From Chloroflexota bacterium (lineage in GTDB: Bacteria; Chloroflexota; Limnocylindria; Limnocylindrales; CSP1-4): a DNA stretch of 60,126 nt. Below are positions 1 to 9,036 of this stretch, piece after piece. Numbering within the stretch: position 1 is the stretch's first letter; every line of letters begins with the position of its first letter. Under the pieces are notes generated by a model. It was not told where the DNA came from. It saw only the letters and a list, made by a program, of their open reading frames with translations, and did no database searches. The stretch spans positions 112,497 through 172,622 of the forward strand of contig VBEC01000014.1 in the NCBI GenBank assembly GCA_005883615.1. Direction: 5' to 3'. A program made the translations under genes and the position numbers.

Positions 1-2
1 AT

Positions 3-1112
3 GCTTTTGCCGAGGCGAAAGACTTCCTCCCACTCAACGGTATCGACCACGTCGAGTTCTGGGTCGGCAACGCCCGCCAGGCATCGGCCTACTACCGTGC
101 CTTGTGGGGCTTCACGCCCGTTGCGTTCAGCGGCCTTGAAACGGGTATTCGCGATCGGGCCAGCTACGTGCTCCGCCGGAACGACATCACCCTCGTCGTT
201 ACGGCCCCGCTGACGCCCGACGGCGAGATCGCCGAGCACGTCCGCAAACACGGCGACGGGGTCAAGGACATCGCCTTCGCCGTGGACGATGTGACGGCTT
301 CCTGGCGTGAGACGACCAGCCGAGGGGCACGCTCGGCCATGGAGCCCGCCGAGATGGACGGGGGCGAGGACGGCATTCTCCGCCGAAGCGCCGTCTTCAC
401 GTACGGCGAGGTGCGCCACAGCTTCATCGACCGGCACGACTACCACGGCGTTTTCGGGCCCGGCTATCGCCGTATCAAGAAGCCGGCGCGGGCGGCTCAG
501 GGGCTGAGTCTGCTTGAGATCGACCATTGCGTCGGCAACGTGGAACTGGGCGACATGGATCGGTTCGTCGAGTTCTACAAGGATGTCTTCGGTTTCGCTC
601 AGCTGATCCACTACGACGACAAGGTCATCCACACCGACTACAGCGCCCTCATGTCGAAGGTCATGACCAACGGCAATGGACGGATCAAGTTCCCGATCAA
701 CGAGCCAGCCAGCGGCAAGAAGAAGAGCCAGATCCAGGAGTTCCTCGACTGGTATCTCGATGCCGGCACGCAGCACATCGCGCTGCGCACCGAGGACATC
801 GTCGGGACGGTGCGGGGCCTGCGCGAGAACGGTGTCGAGTTCCTGGGTATGCCGCACGCCTACTACGAAACGCTGGCCGACCGCGTGGGCGACGTAGGAG
901 TCCCCATGGAAACCCTGGAGGTGCTCGGCATCGAGGCAGACCGCGACGAAGAGGGCTACCTGCTGCAGATCTTCACCCGCCCCATCCAGGACCGCCCGAC
1001 GTTCTTCTTCGAGATCATCGAGCGGCACGGCTCACGCGGGTTTGGCGTTGGCAACTTCAAGGCACTGTTCGAGGCGATCGAGATCGAGCAGGCCCGCCGC
1101 GGCAACCTCTAG
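3..1112 (+). CDS. hppD: 4-hydroxyphenylpyruvate dioxygenase, 5' end outside the window
   Basis: Converts 4-hydroxyphenylpyruvate to homogentisate with Fe(II) and O2, the second step of tyrosine breakdown. The frame is open from base 3, where the text reads FLPLNGIDHVEFWVGNA, typical of the HPPD N-terminal domain, so the ATG at 102 is internal and only a few N-terminal residues are missing. The three expected metal ligands are visible in the 369 residues seen: His in IDHCVGN (about 175), His in QHIALRTED (about 258) and Glu in FFEIIERHG (about 337). The C-terminal GFGVGNFKALFEAIE is also family-typical. hmgA and an FAA hydrolase downstream support the role. Identification is firm; only the start is unknown. 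Confidence 0.95.
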   Translation, partial: AFAEAKDFLPLNGIDHVEFWVGNARQASAYYRALWGFTPVAFSGLETGIRDRASYVLRRNDITLVVTAPLTPDGEIAEHVRKHGDGVKDIAFAVDDVTASWRETTSRGARSAMEPAEMDGGEDGILRRSAVFTYGEVRHSFIDRHDYHGVFGPGYRRIKKPARAAQGLSLLEIDHCVGNVELGDMDRFVEFYKDVFGFAQLIHYDDKVIHTDYSALMSKVMTNGNGRIKFPINEPASGKKKSQIQEFLDWYLDAGTQHIALRTEDIVGTVRGLRENGVEFLGMPHAYYETLADRVGDVGVPMETLEVLGIEADRDEEGYLLQIFTRPIQDRPTFFFEIIERHGSRGFGVGNFKALFEAIEIEQARRGNL

Positions 1113-1125
1113 CGGCAACCTCTAG
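1100..1125 (+). repeat. 13-bp tandem duplication at the hppD stop
   Basis: The 13-mer CGGCAACCTCTAG occurs twice head to tail (1100-1112 and 1113-1125). The first copy contains the last codons and stop of hppD; the second lies just downstream. It looks like a small slippage duplication with no effect on the protein. Confidence 0.8.
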
Positions 1126-1300
1126 TCGAGGATCTCGGGCTGTCCCTGTAAGCGGTGCGATAGCTCCTTCGGCGCGCCGCCCACCGCCGGCGACACCTGC
1201 CGAGGGCTAGCGTCGGGGCGATAGCGCGCTCGTTCGGCCGCCGCGCCGCCGTTTGGCCGAACGCAGCCCATCGACCCGCCATTCGGAGAGGTTGTCATCG

Positions 1301-2665
1301 ATGCCTGAGCAAGCTCGCGCGGCGAGCCATCACAAACCCGCCGAGGAGCCCAGGATCCAGCCCGACCGACCGCCTGACCCGAAGGCGAAGGCCGTGGCAA
1401 CGGAGCCCAACCCCCTGAAGCGCCTGCTCGCCGTCCTTGGCCCTGGACTCATTACAGGTGCTTCCGACGACGACCCATCCGGTATCGGCACCTATGCCCA
1501 GGCCGGAGCGCGGTACGGCTACTCGCTGCTCTGGGCAACCCTCTGGATGCTGCCCCTGATGTCGGCCGTCCAGTACATTTGCGCAAAGATCGGCCTGGTC
1601 ACCGGGCGTGGACTCGCAGGCACCCTCCGGACCCATTACCCGCGCGCCGTTCTCTACCCCGCCGTGGGGGGCATGATCGTGGCCAACACGATCAACGCCG
1701 GGGCGGACATCGGGGCGATCGCGGCTGCCATCAATATGCTGGCGCCCGTCCCCGCCGTCGTGTTGGTCATTCCGGTAAGCATCGGGATCCTTGCGCTTCA
1801 GATCTTCGGCTCGTACCGGCTCATCGAGCGCGTCTTCCGCTGGCTTGCCCTGGCACTTCTCGCTTACATCGCCGCCGCACTTTTTGCTCGTCCGGATTGG
1901 TCGCAGGTCGTGGCCGGCACGCTGCTGCCGACGTTCCGGTCCGACGCGCAGTTCGTCGGGATGCTCGTTGCCTTGCTGGGCACAACGATCTCCCCGTATC
2001 TGTTCTTCTGGCAGGCCAGCAACGAGGTCGAACAGGAGATCGATATCGGGCGCCGCCGTCTCTGGCAGCGTCAGGGAGCCTCCAGAACCGAGCTCAAGTA
2101 CGCGCTCTGGGACACCCTCGCCGGGATGGTTTTCTCCGAGGTCGTGGCCTACTTCATCATCCTTGCCACGGGTGCCACGCTGTTCGCCAATGGGAAGACG
2201 AACATCGGATCGGCTGTGGAGGCGGCACAGGCGCTCAAACCCGTCGCGGGTGACGCCTCGGCGATCCTGCTGGCCGTAGGCCTGATCGGGGCCGGTGTTC
2301 TCGCGGTGCCGATCCTTACCGGGTCGGCGGCGTACGGCGTCTCCGAAGCTTTCGGCTGGAAGTTCGGGCTCGACAAGCCGCCCACGAGCGCACCGCAGTT
2401 CTACGGCGTGATCGTGGTCGCGACGCTCGTCGGGATGGGCATCAACTTCCTGGGGATCAATCCCATCGACGCGCTCGTGATCAGCTCCGTGATCAATGGC
2501 CTCCTGGCGCCGCCATTGCTCGTTCTCGTCATGGTCGTTTCGAACAACACGAAGGTCATGGGCGAGCGGACGAACGGACGCTTGCTCAACGCCGTCGGCT
2601 GGGCGACGACAGTGCTGATGGCTCTGGCGGCAATCGCGCTGATCGTGACAAGCCTGTTCGGCTGA
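1301..2665 (+). CDS. Nramp-family divalent metal transporter
   Basis: A multi-pass membrane protein of the Nramp/SLC11 (MntH) family, expected to bring a divalent metal into the cell by proton coupling. The ATG at 1301 follows GGAGAGG and is preferred to an upstream in-frame start at 1253, which only adds a low-complexity stretch. The first helix carries the family signature as GASDDDPSGIGTY (about residues 53-65), with the metal-binding Asp-Pro-Ser. In the sixth helix the usual Met-Pro-His is replaced by ISPYLFFWQASNE. That places it in a divergent branch, so the metal (Mn, Fe, Mg or other) is uncertain. Family call firm, substrate open. It stands alone between hppD and an FAA hydrolase. Confidence 0.85.
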   Translation: MPEQARAASHHKPAEEPRIQPDRPPDPKAKAVATEPNPLKRLLAVLGPGLITGASDDDPSGIGTYAQAGARYGYSLLWATLWMLPLMSAVQYICAKIGLVTGRGLAGTLRTHYPRAVLYPAVGGMIVANTINAGADIGAIAAAINMLAPVPAVVLVIPVSIGILALQIFGSYRLIERVFRWLALALLAYIAAALFARPDWSQVVAGTLLPTFRSDAQFVGMLVALLGTTISPYLFFWQASNEVEQEIDIGRRRLWQRQGASRTELKYALWDTLAGMVFSEVVAYFIILATGATLFANGKTNIGSAVEAAQALKPVAGDASAILLAVGLIGAGVLAVPILTGSAAYGVSEAFGWKFGLDKPPTSAPQFYGVIVVATLVGMGINFLGINPIDALVISSVINGLLAPPLLVLVMVVSNNTKVMGERTNGRLLNAVGWATTVLMALAAIALIVTSLFG

Positions 2666-2715
2666 TCACGCGCCCCGGCGCTTGAGTCTCGCGGTCGAGT
2701 CGCTGCCTTGGCGCC

Positions 2716-2721
2716 TACACT
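2716..2721 (+). promoter_or_regulatory. -10 element for an apparently leaderless FAA-hydrolase mRNA
   Basis: TACACT lies 6 nt before the GTG at 2728, so transcription should start at or next to the start codon. There is no Shine-Dalgarno sequence. The same arrangement recurs at 8522, 20420, 21041, 27510, 32425 and 35197. Confidence 0.5.
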
Positions 2722-2727
2722 CGGATA

Positions 2728-3744
2728 GTGAGGGTTGCTCATATCCGGGAGCGGCACGCGCCGGCGGGCGCCCCATGGCGTCTCGCGGCGGCTCTCGATT
2801 CCGCCGAGCAGCCCGGCACCTGGCTCGATCTCGAGGTTGCCCGTCGCCGCCTGGTCGCACGCCAGCCCGCGCGCGAACACAATTCGGCGCTTTTCAGGAA
2901 CGCCATAACCACGCTCGACGAACTCCTCGGGCGCGGGCTCCGGATCGAGGCGATCGGTGAGCTCGTGGAGAGTTACACACCTTCGGTCGAGGACGACGAC
3001 GCGGTCCTCGAGACATCCGATCTGGCCTTCGGTGCGCCCGTCCTGCGGCCACCGAGCCTGCGCGACTTCTACGGGTTCGAGGGCCACGTGGCAGCGATGT
3101 GGCGACGGCGCGACCAGGAGGTGCCCGAAGCGTGGTACCGGCTGCCGATCTTCTACTTCTCCAACATCTCCGAGGTTCGGGGGCCCGGTGAGCCCGTGTG
3201 GGCGCCCGCCGGCAGCAACGAGCTTGACTACGAGCTGGAGGTGTGCGCAGTGGTCGACACGCCGGCTCATGACCTCGATCCGGACCGGGGCGAGGCTGCC
3301 ATCGGCGGCTACACGATTCTGAACGACTGGTCTGCACGCGATCTGCAGCGGGATGAAACAACCGTCCGGCTGGGTCCGGCCAAGGGCAAGGATTTCGCGT
3401 CGACGATCGGGCCATGGGTCGTCACGCCCGACGAGCTGGCTGATGTCCGGTCCGGCAGGGGCTACGCGCTCACGCTGACGGCGGCTGTCAATGGCCAGGA
3501 GTTGAGCCGCGGAACCTGGGAGGACATCCATTTTTCGTTCGGCGAAATGCTGGCCAGGGCTTCGGCCGATGTTCGCCTTCGCCCAGGCGATCTGATCGGC
3601 AGCGGCACGGTCGGAACGGGCTGCCTGCTCGAGGTAAAGGAGGAGCGGTTTGGCAGATATCTCGAGGTCGGCGACGAGGTCGTTTTGCGGGTCGAGCGCA
3701 TGGGCGAGCTCCGGACCGCGATTACCGCGCGGCCCTCGTCATGA
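2728..3744 (+). CDS. fumarylacetoacetate hydrolase family protein
   Basis: A 338-residue FAH-fold enzyme that probably hydrolyses a C-C bond in a beta-diketone acid. Family signatures visible are SNELDYELEVCAVV, with the acidic metal ligands, then GGYTILNDWSARDLQ, GPAKGKDF and GTVGTGC. Its place between hppD and hmgA makes fumarylacetoacetate the likely substrate, completing tyrosine degradation to fumarate and acetoacetate. The family also contains acylpyruvases and other hydrolases, so that specificity is inferred from context. Translation probably starts at the GTG at 2728 on a leaderless mRNA. The gene overlaps the next one by 4 nt (ATGA). Confidence 0.88.
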   Translation: MRVAHIRERHAPAGAPWRLAAALDSAEQPGTWLDLEVARRRLVARQPAREHNSALFRNAITTLDELLGRGLRIEAIGELVESYTPSVEDDDAVLETSDLAFGAPVLRPPSLRDFYGFEGHVAAMWRRRDQEVPEAWYRLPIFYFSNISEVRGPGEPVWAPAGSNELDYELEVCAVVDTPAHDLDPDRGEAAIGGYTILNDWSARDLQRDETTVRLGPAKGKDFASTIGPWVVTPDELADVRSGRGYALTLTAAVNGQELSRGTWEDIHFSFGEMLARASADVRLRPGDLIGSGTVGTGCLLEVKEERFGRYLEVGDEVVLRVERMGELRTAITARPSS

Positions 3745-4253
3745 CCGCCATTGGCATCGAGACCATGCGCCATGGCGACTGGCCTGCAGTGCGTGACATC
3801 TACGCCCAGGGCATCGTGACCGGCGACGCCACCTTCGAGATGGATGCTCCGAACTGGCAGACGTGGGATGCCGCACATCGTTCGGATTGCCGGCTCGTCG
3901 CCCGGCGCGAGGGTGCGATCGTTGGCTGGGTCGCCCTGTCGCCGTGGTCGGCTCGTCACGTGTACCGCGGTGTCGCCTGGGAGAGTGTCTACGTCGCTGA
4001 AGGGGCCCGCGGGAAGGGAGTCGGGCCTGCCCTCCTGAAGGCGATCATCACCGCTTCCGAGGCGGCTGGCGTCTGGACGCTCCTCGCCGGCGTGATGGCG
4101 GAAAACACCGCGAGTCTCGCGGTGCACCAGCGCGCGGGCTTTCGGCGGATCGGCACCTACGAACGGCTCGGCCAGGACCCGACCGGGCGCTGGCGCGACG
4201 TCGTGCTGCTCGAGCGACGAAGCTCCAGCATCGGACGGGACGCCACCACCTAG
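3741..4253 (+). CDS. GNAT N-acetyltransferase, phosphinothricin acetyltransferase-like
   Basis: A 170-residue GNAT acetyltransferase. It resembles the phosphinothricin/methionine-sulfoximine acetyltransferase group: DIYAQGIVTGDATFE near the N-terminus, the acetyl-CoA loop ARGKGVGPALL at about 93-103, then AENTASLAVHQRAGFRRIGTYERLG. This group acetylates the amino group of small amino-acid-like compounds; the natural substrate here is unknown. Its ATG overlaps the FAA hydrolase stop (ATGA), so the two are co-transcribed and translationally coupled. No link to tyrosine catabolism is evident. Confidence 0.8.
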   Translation: MTAIGIETMRHGDWPAVRDIYAQGIVTGDATFEMDAPNWQTWDAAHRSDCRLVARREGAIVGWVALSPWSARHVYRGVAWESVYVAEGARGKGVGPALLKAIITASEAAGVWTLLAGVMAENTASLAVHQRAGFRRIGTYERLGQDPTGRWRDVVLLERRSSSIGRDATT

Positions 4254-4286
4254 ACTGGCCCCCGAACAGACGGAGGCATTCGGTCG

Positions 4287-5513
4287 ATGTTTTACGTTCG
4301 CCGCGGGAGCGTGCCTCCCCAGCGGCATACCCAGCACCGGGCGCCTGACGGCAGCCTGTACGCCGAGGAGCTGTTCGGAATCGAGGGATTCGTGGGCCGC
4401 AGCAGCCTGCTCTACCACGTCGTTCCGCCGACTCGAACACACAAGGTCGAGTTCCTTCGCGAGGTGCCGCTCATCGCGGTCGGCGAGGACCAGGCGCACC
4501 GACATCATCTGACCAAGACCGGCGGTATCCCCGCGCGAGGCGATGCGATCAGCGGCCGGGTCCCGCTCTTCTTCAACGCAGACGTGGTGTTCGGCGTCGC
4601 GCGTCCCGCTGAGGCGATGCCGCCGGACACGTTCTATCGGAACGGTGAGGGTGACGAGGTCATCTTCGTCCACCAGGGCGAGGGCCTCTTCGACTCGATC
4701 TTCGGTCCGCTGCGCTACGGCCCGGGCGACTACATCGTGATCCCGATCGGCACGACGTGGCGCTTCGATCCCGATGAAGGCTCAGCGCAGCGACTGCTGT
4801 GGCTGGAGACGCCGGGCGAGATCGAACCGCCAAAGCGCTATCGCAATGACTACGGTCAACTCCTGGAGCACGCGCCCTATTACCAGCGGGACATCCGACC
4901 ACCAGACGAAGCGAAGCCACGAACGGATGACGGCGAGTTCGTCATCCAGGTCAAGACGCGGGGTCGAGTCACCGCGTACCACTACCGCCGCCACCCGTTC
5001 GACGTCGTTGGCTGGGACGGTTACCTGTGGCCGTTCATCTTCAACATCCGCGACTTCCAGCCGATCACCGGGCGCGTTCATCAGCCACCGCCGGTCCACC
5101 AGACGTTCCAGGGCCGGAACTTCGTGCTGTGCTCGTTCGTGCCGCGCAAGTTCGACTACCACCCGCTGGCGATCCCGGCGCCGTACAACCACTCGAACAT
5201 CAACAGCGACGAGGTCATCTACTACGTCGCGGGCAATTTCATGAGCCGCCGTGGGGTTGAAATCTCGTCGTTCACCGTGCACCCTGCCGGTATTCCCCAC
5301 GGACCGCATCCCGGCACCGTCGAGGCGTCGATCGGCAAGGAAGGCACAGAGGAGCTGGCCGTCATGGTGGACACGTTCCACCCGCTCTATTTCACGCGTG
5401 AGGCGCTGGAGCTCGACGATCCGGCCTACCCGTATTCCTGGCTGCCGAGCGAGGATGCCGCCAGGGAAGCGTCCGAGCTGGCCGAGCGCGGACCGGAGGC
5501 ATTCCCCGACTGA
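4287..5513 (+). CDS. hmgA: homogentisate 1,2-dioxygenase
   Basis: A cupin-fold Fe(II) dioxygenase that opens the homogentisate ring to maleylacetoacetate. The 408-residue length fits the family. C-terminal features expected of HGD are present: the iron-ligand region YNHSNINSDEVIYY (His and Glu) and the later His in PAGIPHGPHPG. VPRKFDYHPLAIPAPYNHSN is strongly family-typical. The ATG at 4287 follows GACGGAGG, and a TAGACT -10 box lies at about 4251-4256. No maleylacetoacetate isomerase is nearby, so the following isomerisation is encoded elsewhere or uses another enzyme. Confidence 0.93.
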   Translation: MFYVRRGSVPPQRHTQHRAPDGSLYAEELFGIEGFVGRSSLLYHVVPPTRTHKVEFLREVPLIAVGEDQAHRHHLTKTGGIPARGDAISGRVPLFFNADVVFGVARPAEAMPPDTFYRNGEGDEVIFVHQGEGLFDSIFGPLRYGPGDYIVIPIGTTWRFDPDEGSAQRLLWLETPGEIEPPKRYRNDYGQLLEHAPYYQRDIRPPDEAKPRTDDGEFVIQVKTRGRVTAYHYRRHPFDVVGWDGYLWPFIFNIRDFQPITGRVHQPPPVHQTFQGRNFVLCSFVPRKFDYHPLAIPAPYNHSNINSDEVIYYVAGNFMSRRGVEISSFTVHPAGIPHGPHPGTVEASIGKEGTEELAVMVDTFHPLYFTREALELDDPAYPYSWLPSEDAAREASELAERGPEAFPD

Positions 5514-5524
5514 TCGCGATGGAA

Positions 5525-5561
5525 GCGTTCCCGAGAACGCGGTCGGAGTTGTCTTTACAAT
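5525..5561 (+). promoter_or_regulatory. inverted repeat plus -10 box before the amino-acid ABC operon
   Basis: GCGTTC-CCGA-GAACGC is a perfect 6-bp inverted repeat at 5525-5540, followed by TACAAT at 5556-5561, a good -10 hexamer about 67 nt before the substrate-binding protein start. The repeat could be an operator or an hmgA terminator hairpin; no T-run follows it. Confidence 0.35.
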
Positions 5562-5628
5562 GGCGCGGCCGGAAGGCGCGGAGGCGGTTGGGAGCGACCA
5601 GCCGCGAAACACGAGGAGGCCAAGGCCC

Positions 5629-6576
5629 ATGACACCCAAGCGGTTCATGCCGGCGATTCTCGTAGCCGGTCTGTTCGCTGCATGTACCGGCGCAGCTTCG
5701 CCATCGCCGGCGGCTCCGAGTACGGGTCCCTCGGCGTCACCGGAGAGCGCGGCGCCGAGTCCTTCGCCTAGCCCGACACCGGTCGCGACCGTTCCGAGCA
5801 ATCAGCTGATCTTCGCCGGGAAGCTCGTCATCTGCTCGGACATCCCGTATCCACCTCAGGAGTTCTTCGACGCCCAGGGAAACGCGACAGGTTCCGACAT
5901 CGACATCGGGTTTGAAATCGCGAAACGTCTGGGACTCCAAGCGGAAGTCGAGAACGCCGTTTTCGACACGATCATCGCAGCCGTCACTGGCGGGAAGTGC
6001 GACATCATCATCAGCGCTCAGAACATCAATGCCGACCGCGTCAAGCAGGTCGACATGATCCCCTACTTCGAGGCGGGTCAGTCCTTCATGGTTGCGAAGG
6101 GCAATCCCAAGGCCATCAATGCCCTGGATGACCTTTGCGGAAAGTCTATCGGTGCCGAGAGTGGTACGACTGAAGCCTTCTATGTCAAAGGATCCGATCA
6201 GTACAAGGGTGATGGCCTCACGAAGGAATGCGCCGACAAGGGCAAGCCGGCTCCAAGCCTGAAGGAGTACCAGAAAGACAGCGACACGGTGCTGGCGCTC
6301 CAGTCTGGCGCCATCGACGCGTACTTCGGGGACACTCCGGTTGTTGTCAACTATGCGACATCGAAGCCGGATCAGTTCGAGGTGTCTTCGGTGCCCCCGC
6401 TGACAGGGATCAAGGAAGGGATCAGCGTCCCAAAGGACAAGATGGGATTGCGCGATGCGGTCGTGGCCGCGCTCAAATCGATGATCGACGACGGTACATA
6501 TAACACCATACTGAAGAAGTACAACGTCGACACCGGTGCTCTGAAATCCAGCGATGTGGTCCCAGTAACGAAATAG
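5629..6576 (+). CDS. amino-acid ABC transporter substrate-binding lipoprotein
   Basis: A family-3 extracellular solute-binding protein that captures a polar amino acid or related solute for the permease and ATPase encoded next. The ATG at 5629 follows GAGGAGG. A signal peptide ends in the lipobox LFAAC (Cys at about 19), then a Pro/Ser/Ala-rich linker to about residue 60 leads to the binding domain (LVICSDIPYPPQEF, GSDIDIGFEIAKRLGL, GGKCDIIISAQNI). The ligand cannot be read from sequence. The ORF stays open far upstream across the hmgA end, but that part has no signal peptide and is not used. Confidence 0.9.
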   Translation: MTPKRFMPAILVAGLFAACTGAASPSPAAPSTGPSASPESAAPSPSPSPTPVATVPSNQLIFAGKLVICSDIPYPPQEFFDAQGNATGSDIDIGFEIAKRLGLQAEVENAVFDTIIAAVTGGKCDIIISAQNINADRVKQVDMIPYFEAGQSFMVAKGNPKAINALDDLCGKSIGAESGTTEAFYVKGSDQYKGDGLTKECADKGKPAPSLKEYQKDSDTVLALQSGAIDAYFGDTPVVVNYATSKPDQFEVSSVPPLTGIKEGISVPKDKMGLRDAVVAALKSMIDDGTYNTILKKYNVDTGALKSSDVVPVTK

Positions 6577-6599
6577 GCGCGGTTTTGGCGAGGCCACTG

Positions 6600-7505
6600 G
6601 TGGCTTTCGTCATTGCACCAATGCGCACCCGGCTTGGGCGGACCCTGGCCGGGTGCCTGGGGCTGGTGCTCCTGTTGTCAGGTTGCGCGAAGAGCTCCTA
6701 TCAATATGACTGGAGCATCTTTTTCAATTCCATCTTCCGGCCCGATGGCTTCATCCTGGCCGGGGTTTGGCTCACGCTTTCCATATCGGTCATCAGCCAG
6801 GTCATTGGGATCGTGCTCGGGATCTTTGGAGCGCTGGGCAAGACGGCTCGACTCTTGCCGGCTCGATGGCTCGCCAATCTGTATGTCTGGTTTTTCCGTG
6901 GCACCCCGCTCCTGGTCCAGATTACTTTCTTTTTCTTCGGCCTGAGCGTCACGAAGATCTATACGTGGCCCCCGATCAACCTTTTCGGCCTCACCATTCC
7001 GGGCGAGATCCAGGCCGGCATCTTCGCCCTCGGGGTGAACGAGGGCGCGTACATGTCCGAGATCGTCCGCGCCGGGATCCTTTCGATCGATCCGGGGCAA
7101 CTGGAAGCAGCCAAGTCACTCGGCATGACATACGCACGCGCGATGCGACGGATCGTCTTGCCCCAGGCGGCACGAGTGATCGTGCCGCCGCTTGGCAACG
7201 AATTCAACAACATGCTCAAGACGACGTCGCTGCTCGTGATCCTCGGCAACGTCCCGGAGCTGTATGTCACGTTCTCCCGAAAGAACGGAAGCGGGCCAAC
7301 CAGCTTCCACCCGTTCGAGCTCTTCCTTGCCGCAGCCGTCTGGTACCTGCTGCTGACGACGATCTGGAGCATCATCCAGGCGTTCATTGAGCGACGCCTG
7401 GGCAGAGGGACTGCCGGCGAACGCCCGGCCAGCATACGGGAGCGCGTGTTTGGTCTCACGCGACCGGATGCGCGCACGATCGGTACGATCACGGGCGGTC
7501 GCTGA
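6600..7505 (+). CDS. amino-acid ABC transporter permease (HisM/GlnP type) with lipobox-like N-terminus
   Basis: The inner-membrane permease of the importer. The core carries the HisM/GlnP family pattern: [31 protein letters not shown], then the EAA loop [25 protein letters not shown]. The N-terminus is odd: an Arg-rich start, a hydrophobic run and LLLSGC, which reads like a lipoprotein signal, before the first transport helix. Start candidates are TTG 6585, GTG 6600 (GCGAGG about 7 nt upstream, chosen) and ATG 6621. The stop is one base from the next start, so the three genes form an operon. Confidence 0.88.
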   Translation: MAFVIAPMRTRLGRTLAGCLGLVLLLSGCAKSSYQYDWSIFFNSIFRPDGFILAGVWLTLSISVISQVIGIVLGIFGALGKTARLLPARWLANLYVWFFRGTPLLVQITFFFFGLSVTKIYTWPPINLFGLTIPGEIQAGIFALGVNEGAYMSEIVRAGILSIDPGQLEAAKSLGMTYARAMRRIVLPQAARVIVPPLGNEFNNMLKTTSLLVILGNVPELYVTFSRKNGSGPTSFHPFELFLAAAVWYLLLTTIWSIIQAFIERRLGRGTAGERPASIRERVFGLTRPDARTIGTITGGR

Positions 7506-7506
7506 G

Positions 7507-8328
7507 ATGGTCCAAGTCGGCAAGGATCTCCTCGCCACGGTGGGCGGCCTCCCGGCAGCCACGTCTCCGATCGTCGTCGAGGCGAGCGATGTTCACAAAT
7601 GGTTCGGCCATAACGAGGTTCTCAAGGGCATCTCGCTGACGGTCAAGCGGCAGGAAGTGCTCGTGGTTATCGGCCCCTCGGGATCGGGAAAGACGACATT
7701 CATTCGGTGCGTCAACCACCTCGAGAAGATCCAGCAGGGCAGGATCAAGGTCAACGGCCAACTGATCGGCTACCGCGAGGACGCCAACGGGAAGCTCGTC
7801 GAGGATCGGGAAAAGAACATCGCCATGCAACGCCGTGATATCGGCATGGTCTTCCAGCGCTTCAATCTGTTCCCACACAAGACCGCTCTCGAAAATGTGA
7901 CCGAGGCGCCCTGCCAGGTTCGGGGGATCAGGGAGGACGAGGCGAAGACGATCGGTATGGGGCTCCTCAGCCGCGTCGGCCTGGCACACAAATCGGATGC
8001 CTTCCCCGCCCAGCTGTCCGGCGGCCAGCAGCAGCGCGTAGCGATCGCCCGCGCGCTTGCCATGAAGCCCGCGCTGATGCTCTTCGACGAGCCGACCTCA
8101 GCCTTGGACCCGGAGATGATCGGCGAGGTTCTTGAGGTGATGAAGGAGCTTGCTCGCGAGGGCATGACCATGATCGTCGTCAGCCACGAGATGGGCTTCG
8201 CACGCGAAGTCGCCGATCGCGTGGTGATGATGGACGACGGTCAGATCATCGAGGATGGCACACCCGAGCATTTCTTCACGAACCCGCAGCACGAGCGTAC
8301 GAAGACCTTCCTGTCGAAGATCCTCTGA
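7507..8328 (+). CDS. amino-acid ABC transporter ATP-binding protein (GlnQ/HisP type)
   Basis: The cytoplasmic ATPase that powers the importer. Walker A is GPSGSGKTT (about residues 57-65), the signature is [15 protein letters not shown], Walker B is [12 protein letters not shown], and the switch His is in VVSHEMGF. The 273-residue length fits GlnQ/HisP proteins with a short N-terminal extension. The ATG at 7507 comes directly after the permease stop. An insert between Walker A and the Q-loop (about residues 83-103, [19 protein letters not shown]) is seen in some members of this family. Confidence 0.92.
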   Translation: MVQVGKDLLATVGGLPAATSPIVVEASDVHKWFGHNEVLKGISLTVKRQEVLVVIGPSGSGKTTFIRCVNHLEKIQQGRIKVNGQLIGYREDANGKLVEDREKNIAMQRRDIGMVFQRFNLFPHKTALENVTEAPCQVRGIREDEAKTIGMGLLSRVGLAHKSDAFPAQLSGGQQQRVAIARALAMKPALMLFDEPTSALDPEMIGEVLEVMKELAREGMTMIVVSHEMGFAREVADRVVMMDDGQIIEDGTPEHFFTNPQHERTKTFLSKIL

Positions 8329-8521
8329 CAAGCGCGAGGCGCCTCACACCTCCGCCGGCATACGCGGCCAGGGTGGCTCCGGTCGCGACGGCTCCCCTAG
8401 CGGTCTGAGCAAGGACGACCCCGGCACTGATCAGCGCCGCGCCTTTGGGTTGAGCCGGCCGGTGCCCCGCTCAGCCGTGTCCGGCCAAGCTGATTTCAGG
8501 ACCGTTTCGCTACCGAGTCGA

Positions 8522-8527
8522 TACACT
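8522..8527 (+). promoter_or_regulatory. -10 element for the CBS-korAB operon
   Basis: TACACT ends 8 nt before the ATG at 8536, with no ribosome-binding site between. This points to a leaderless transcript. The 8329-8535 interval otherwise shows no gene. Confidence 0.5.
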
Positions 8528-8535
8528 TGGTTGCA

Positions 8536-9036
8536 ATGACTGAACTCACCGAACAGGACGTCGCCGCTCGCGTACCGTCGCTGGCAGACGAGCAGTTAAA
8601 GGTGCTGAGCCGGCGCGAGCCGCTGACCGTGCAGCCCGGGACGAGCCTCGCGGAATGCCTGCGCATCGTCCAGCGCTCCGGAGTCGGCGATTCGGTGATC
8701 GTGGCCGACGCGTCCGGGCGGCTCGCCGGTGTGCTCACCGAGCGGGACATCTTCGGCAAGCTGATTCGGGCTGGAGCGGATCTCTCGCGGCCGGTGGAGT
8801 CCCTCATGAACACCTCGCCGCATACGCTCCGGATGGACAGCACGGTGCGCGAGGCGTTGGAGCTGATGCAGACGGGCCGCTTTCGGAACGTTCCAATCAT
8901 CGACGAGGACGGGGTCCTCGTCGGCATCGTGCGGGAGCAGGACATCCTGAAGTACCTCGCCGAGACGTTCCCCGAGGAGCTCCTCAACCTGCCGCCCCGA
9001 CCGCATCAGCAAATGCAGGAGTCCGAGGGGGCGTGA
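8536..9036 (+). CDS. CBS-domain pair protein
   Basis: A 166-residue cytoplasmic protein made of two CBS motifs (about residues 35-90 and 95-155: DSVIVADASGRLAGVLTERDI and FRNVPIIDEDGVLVGIVREQDI). Such pairs bind adenine nucleotides or NAD-type ligands and regulate partner proteins. It is first in the operon with korA, whose GTG overlaps its stop (GTGA), so it may sense energy state for the ferredoxin oxidoreductase. That link is inferred from position. The ATG at 8536 is preferred over an in-frame TTG at 8527. Confidence 0.85.
   Translation: MTELTEQDVAARVPSLADEQLKVLSRREPLTVQPGTSLAECLRIVQRSGVGDSVIVADASGRLAGVLTERDIFGKLIRAGADLSRPVESLMNTSPHTLRMDSTVREALELMQTGRFRNVPIIDEDGVLVGIVREQDILKYLAETFPEELLNLPPRPHQQMQESEGA

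Noticed and set aside
1-213. ATG at base 1 or 102 as a gene start
   Set aside because: The hppD frame (phase 3) is open and conserved from base 3, so both ATGs are out of frame or internal.
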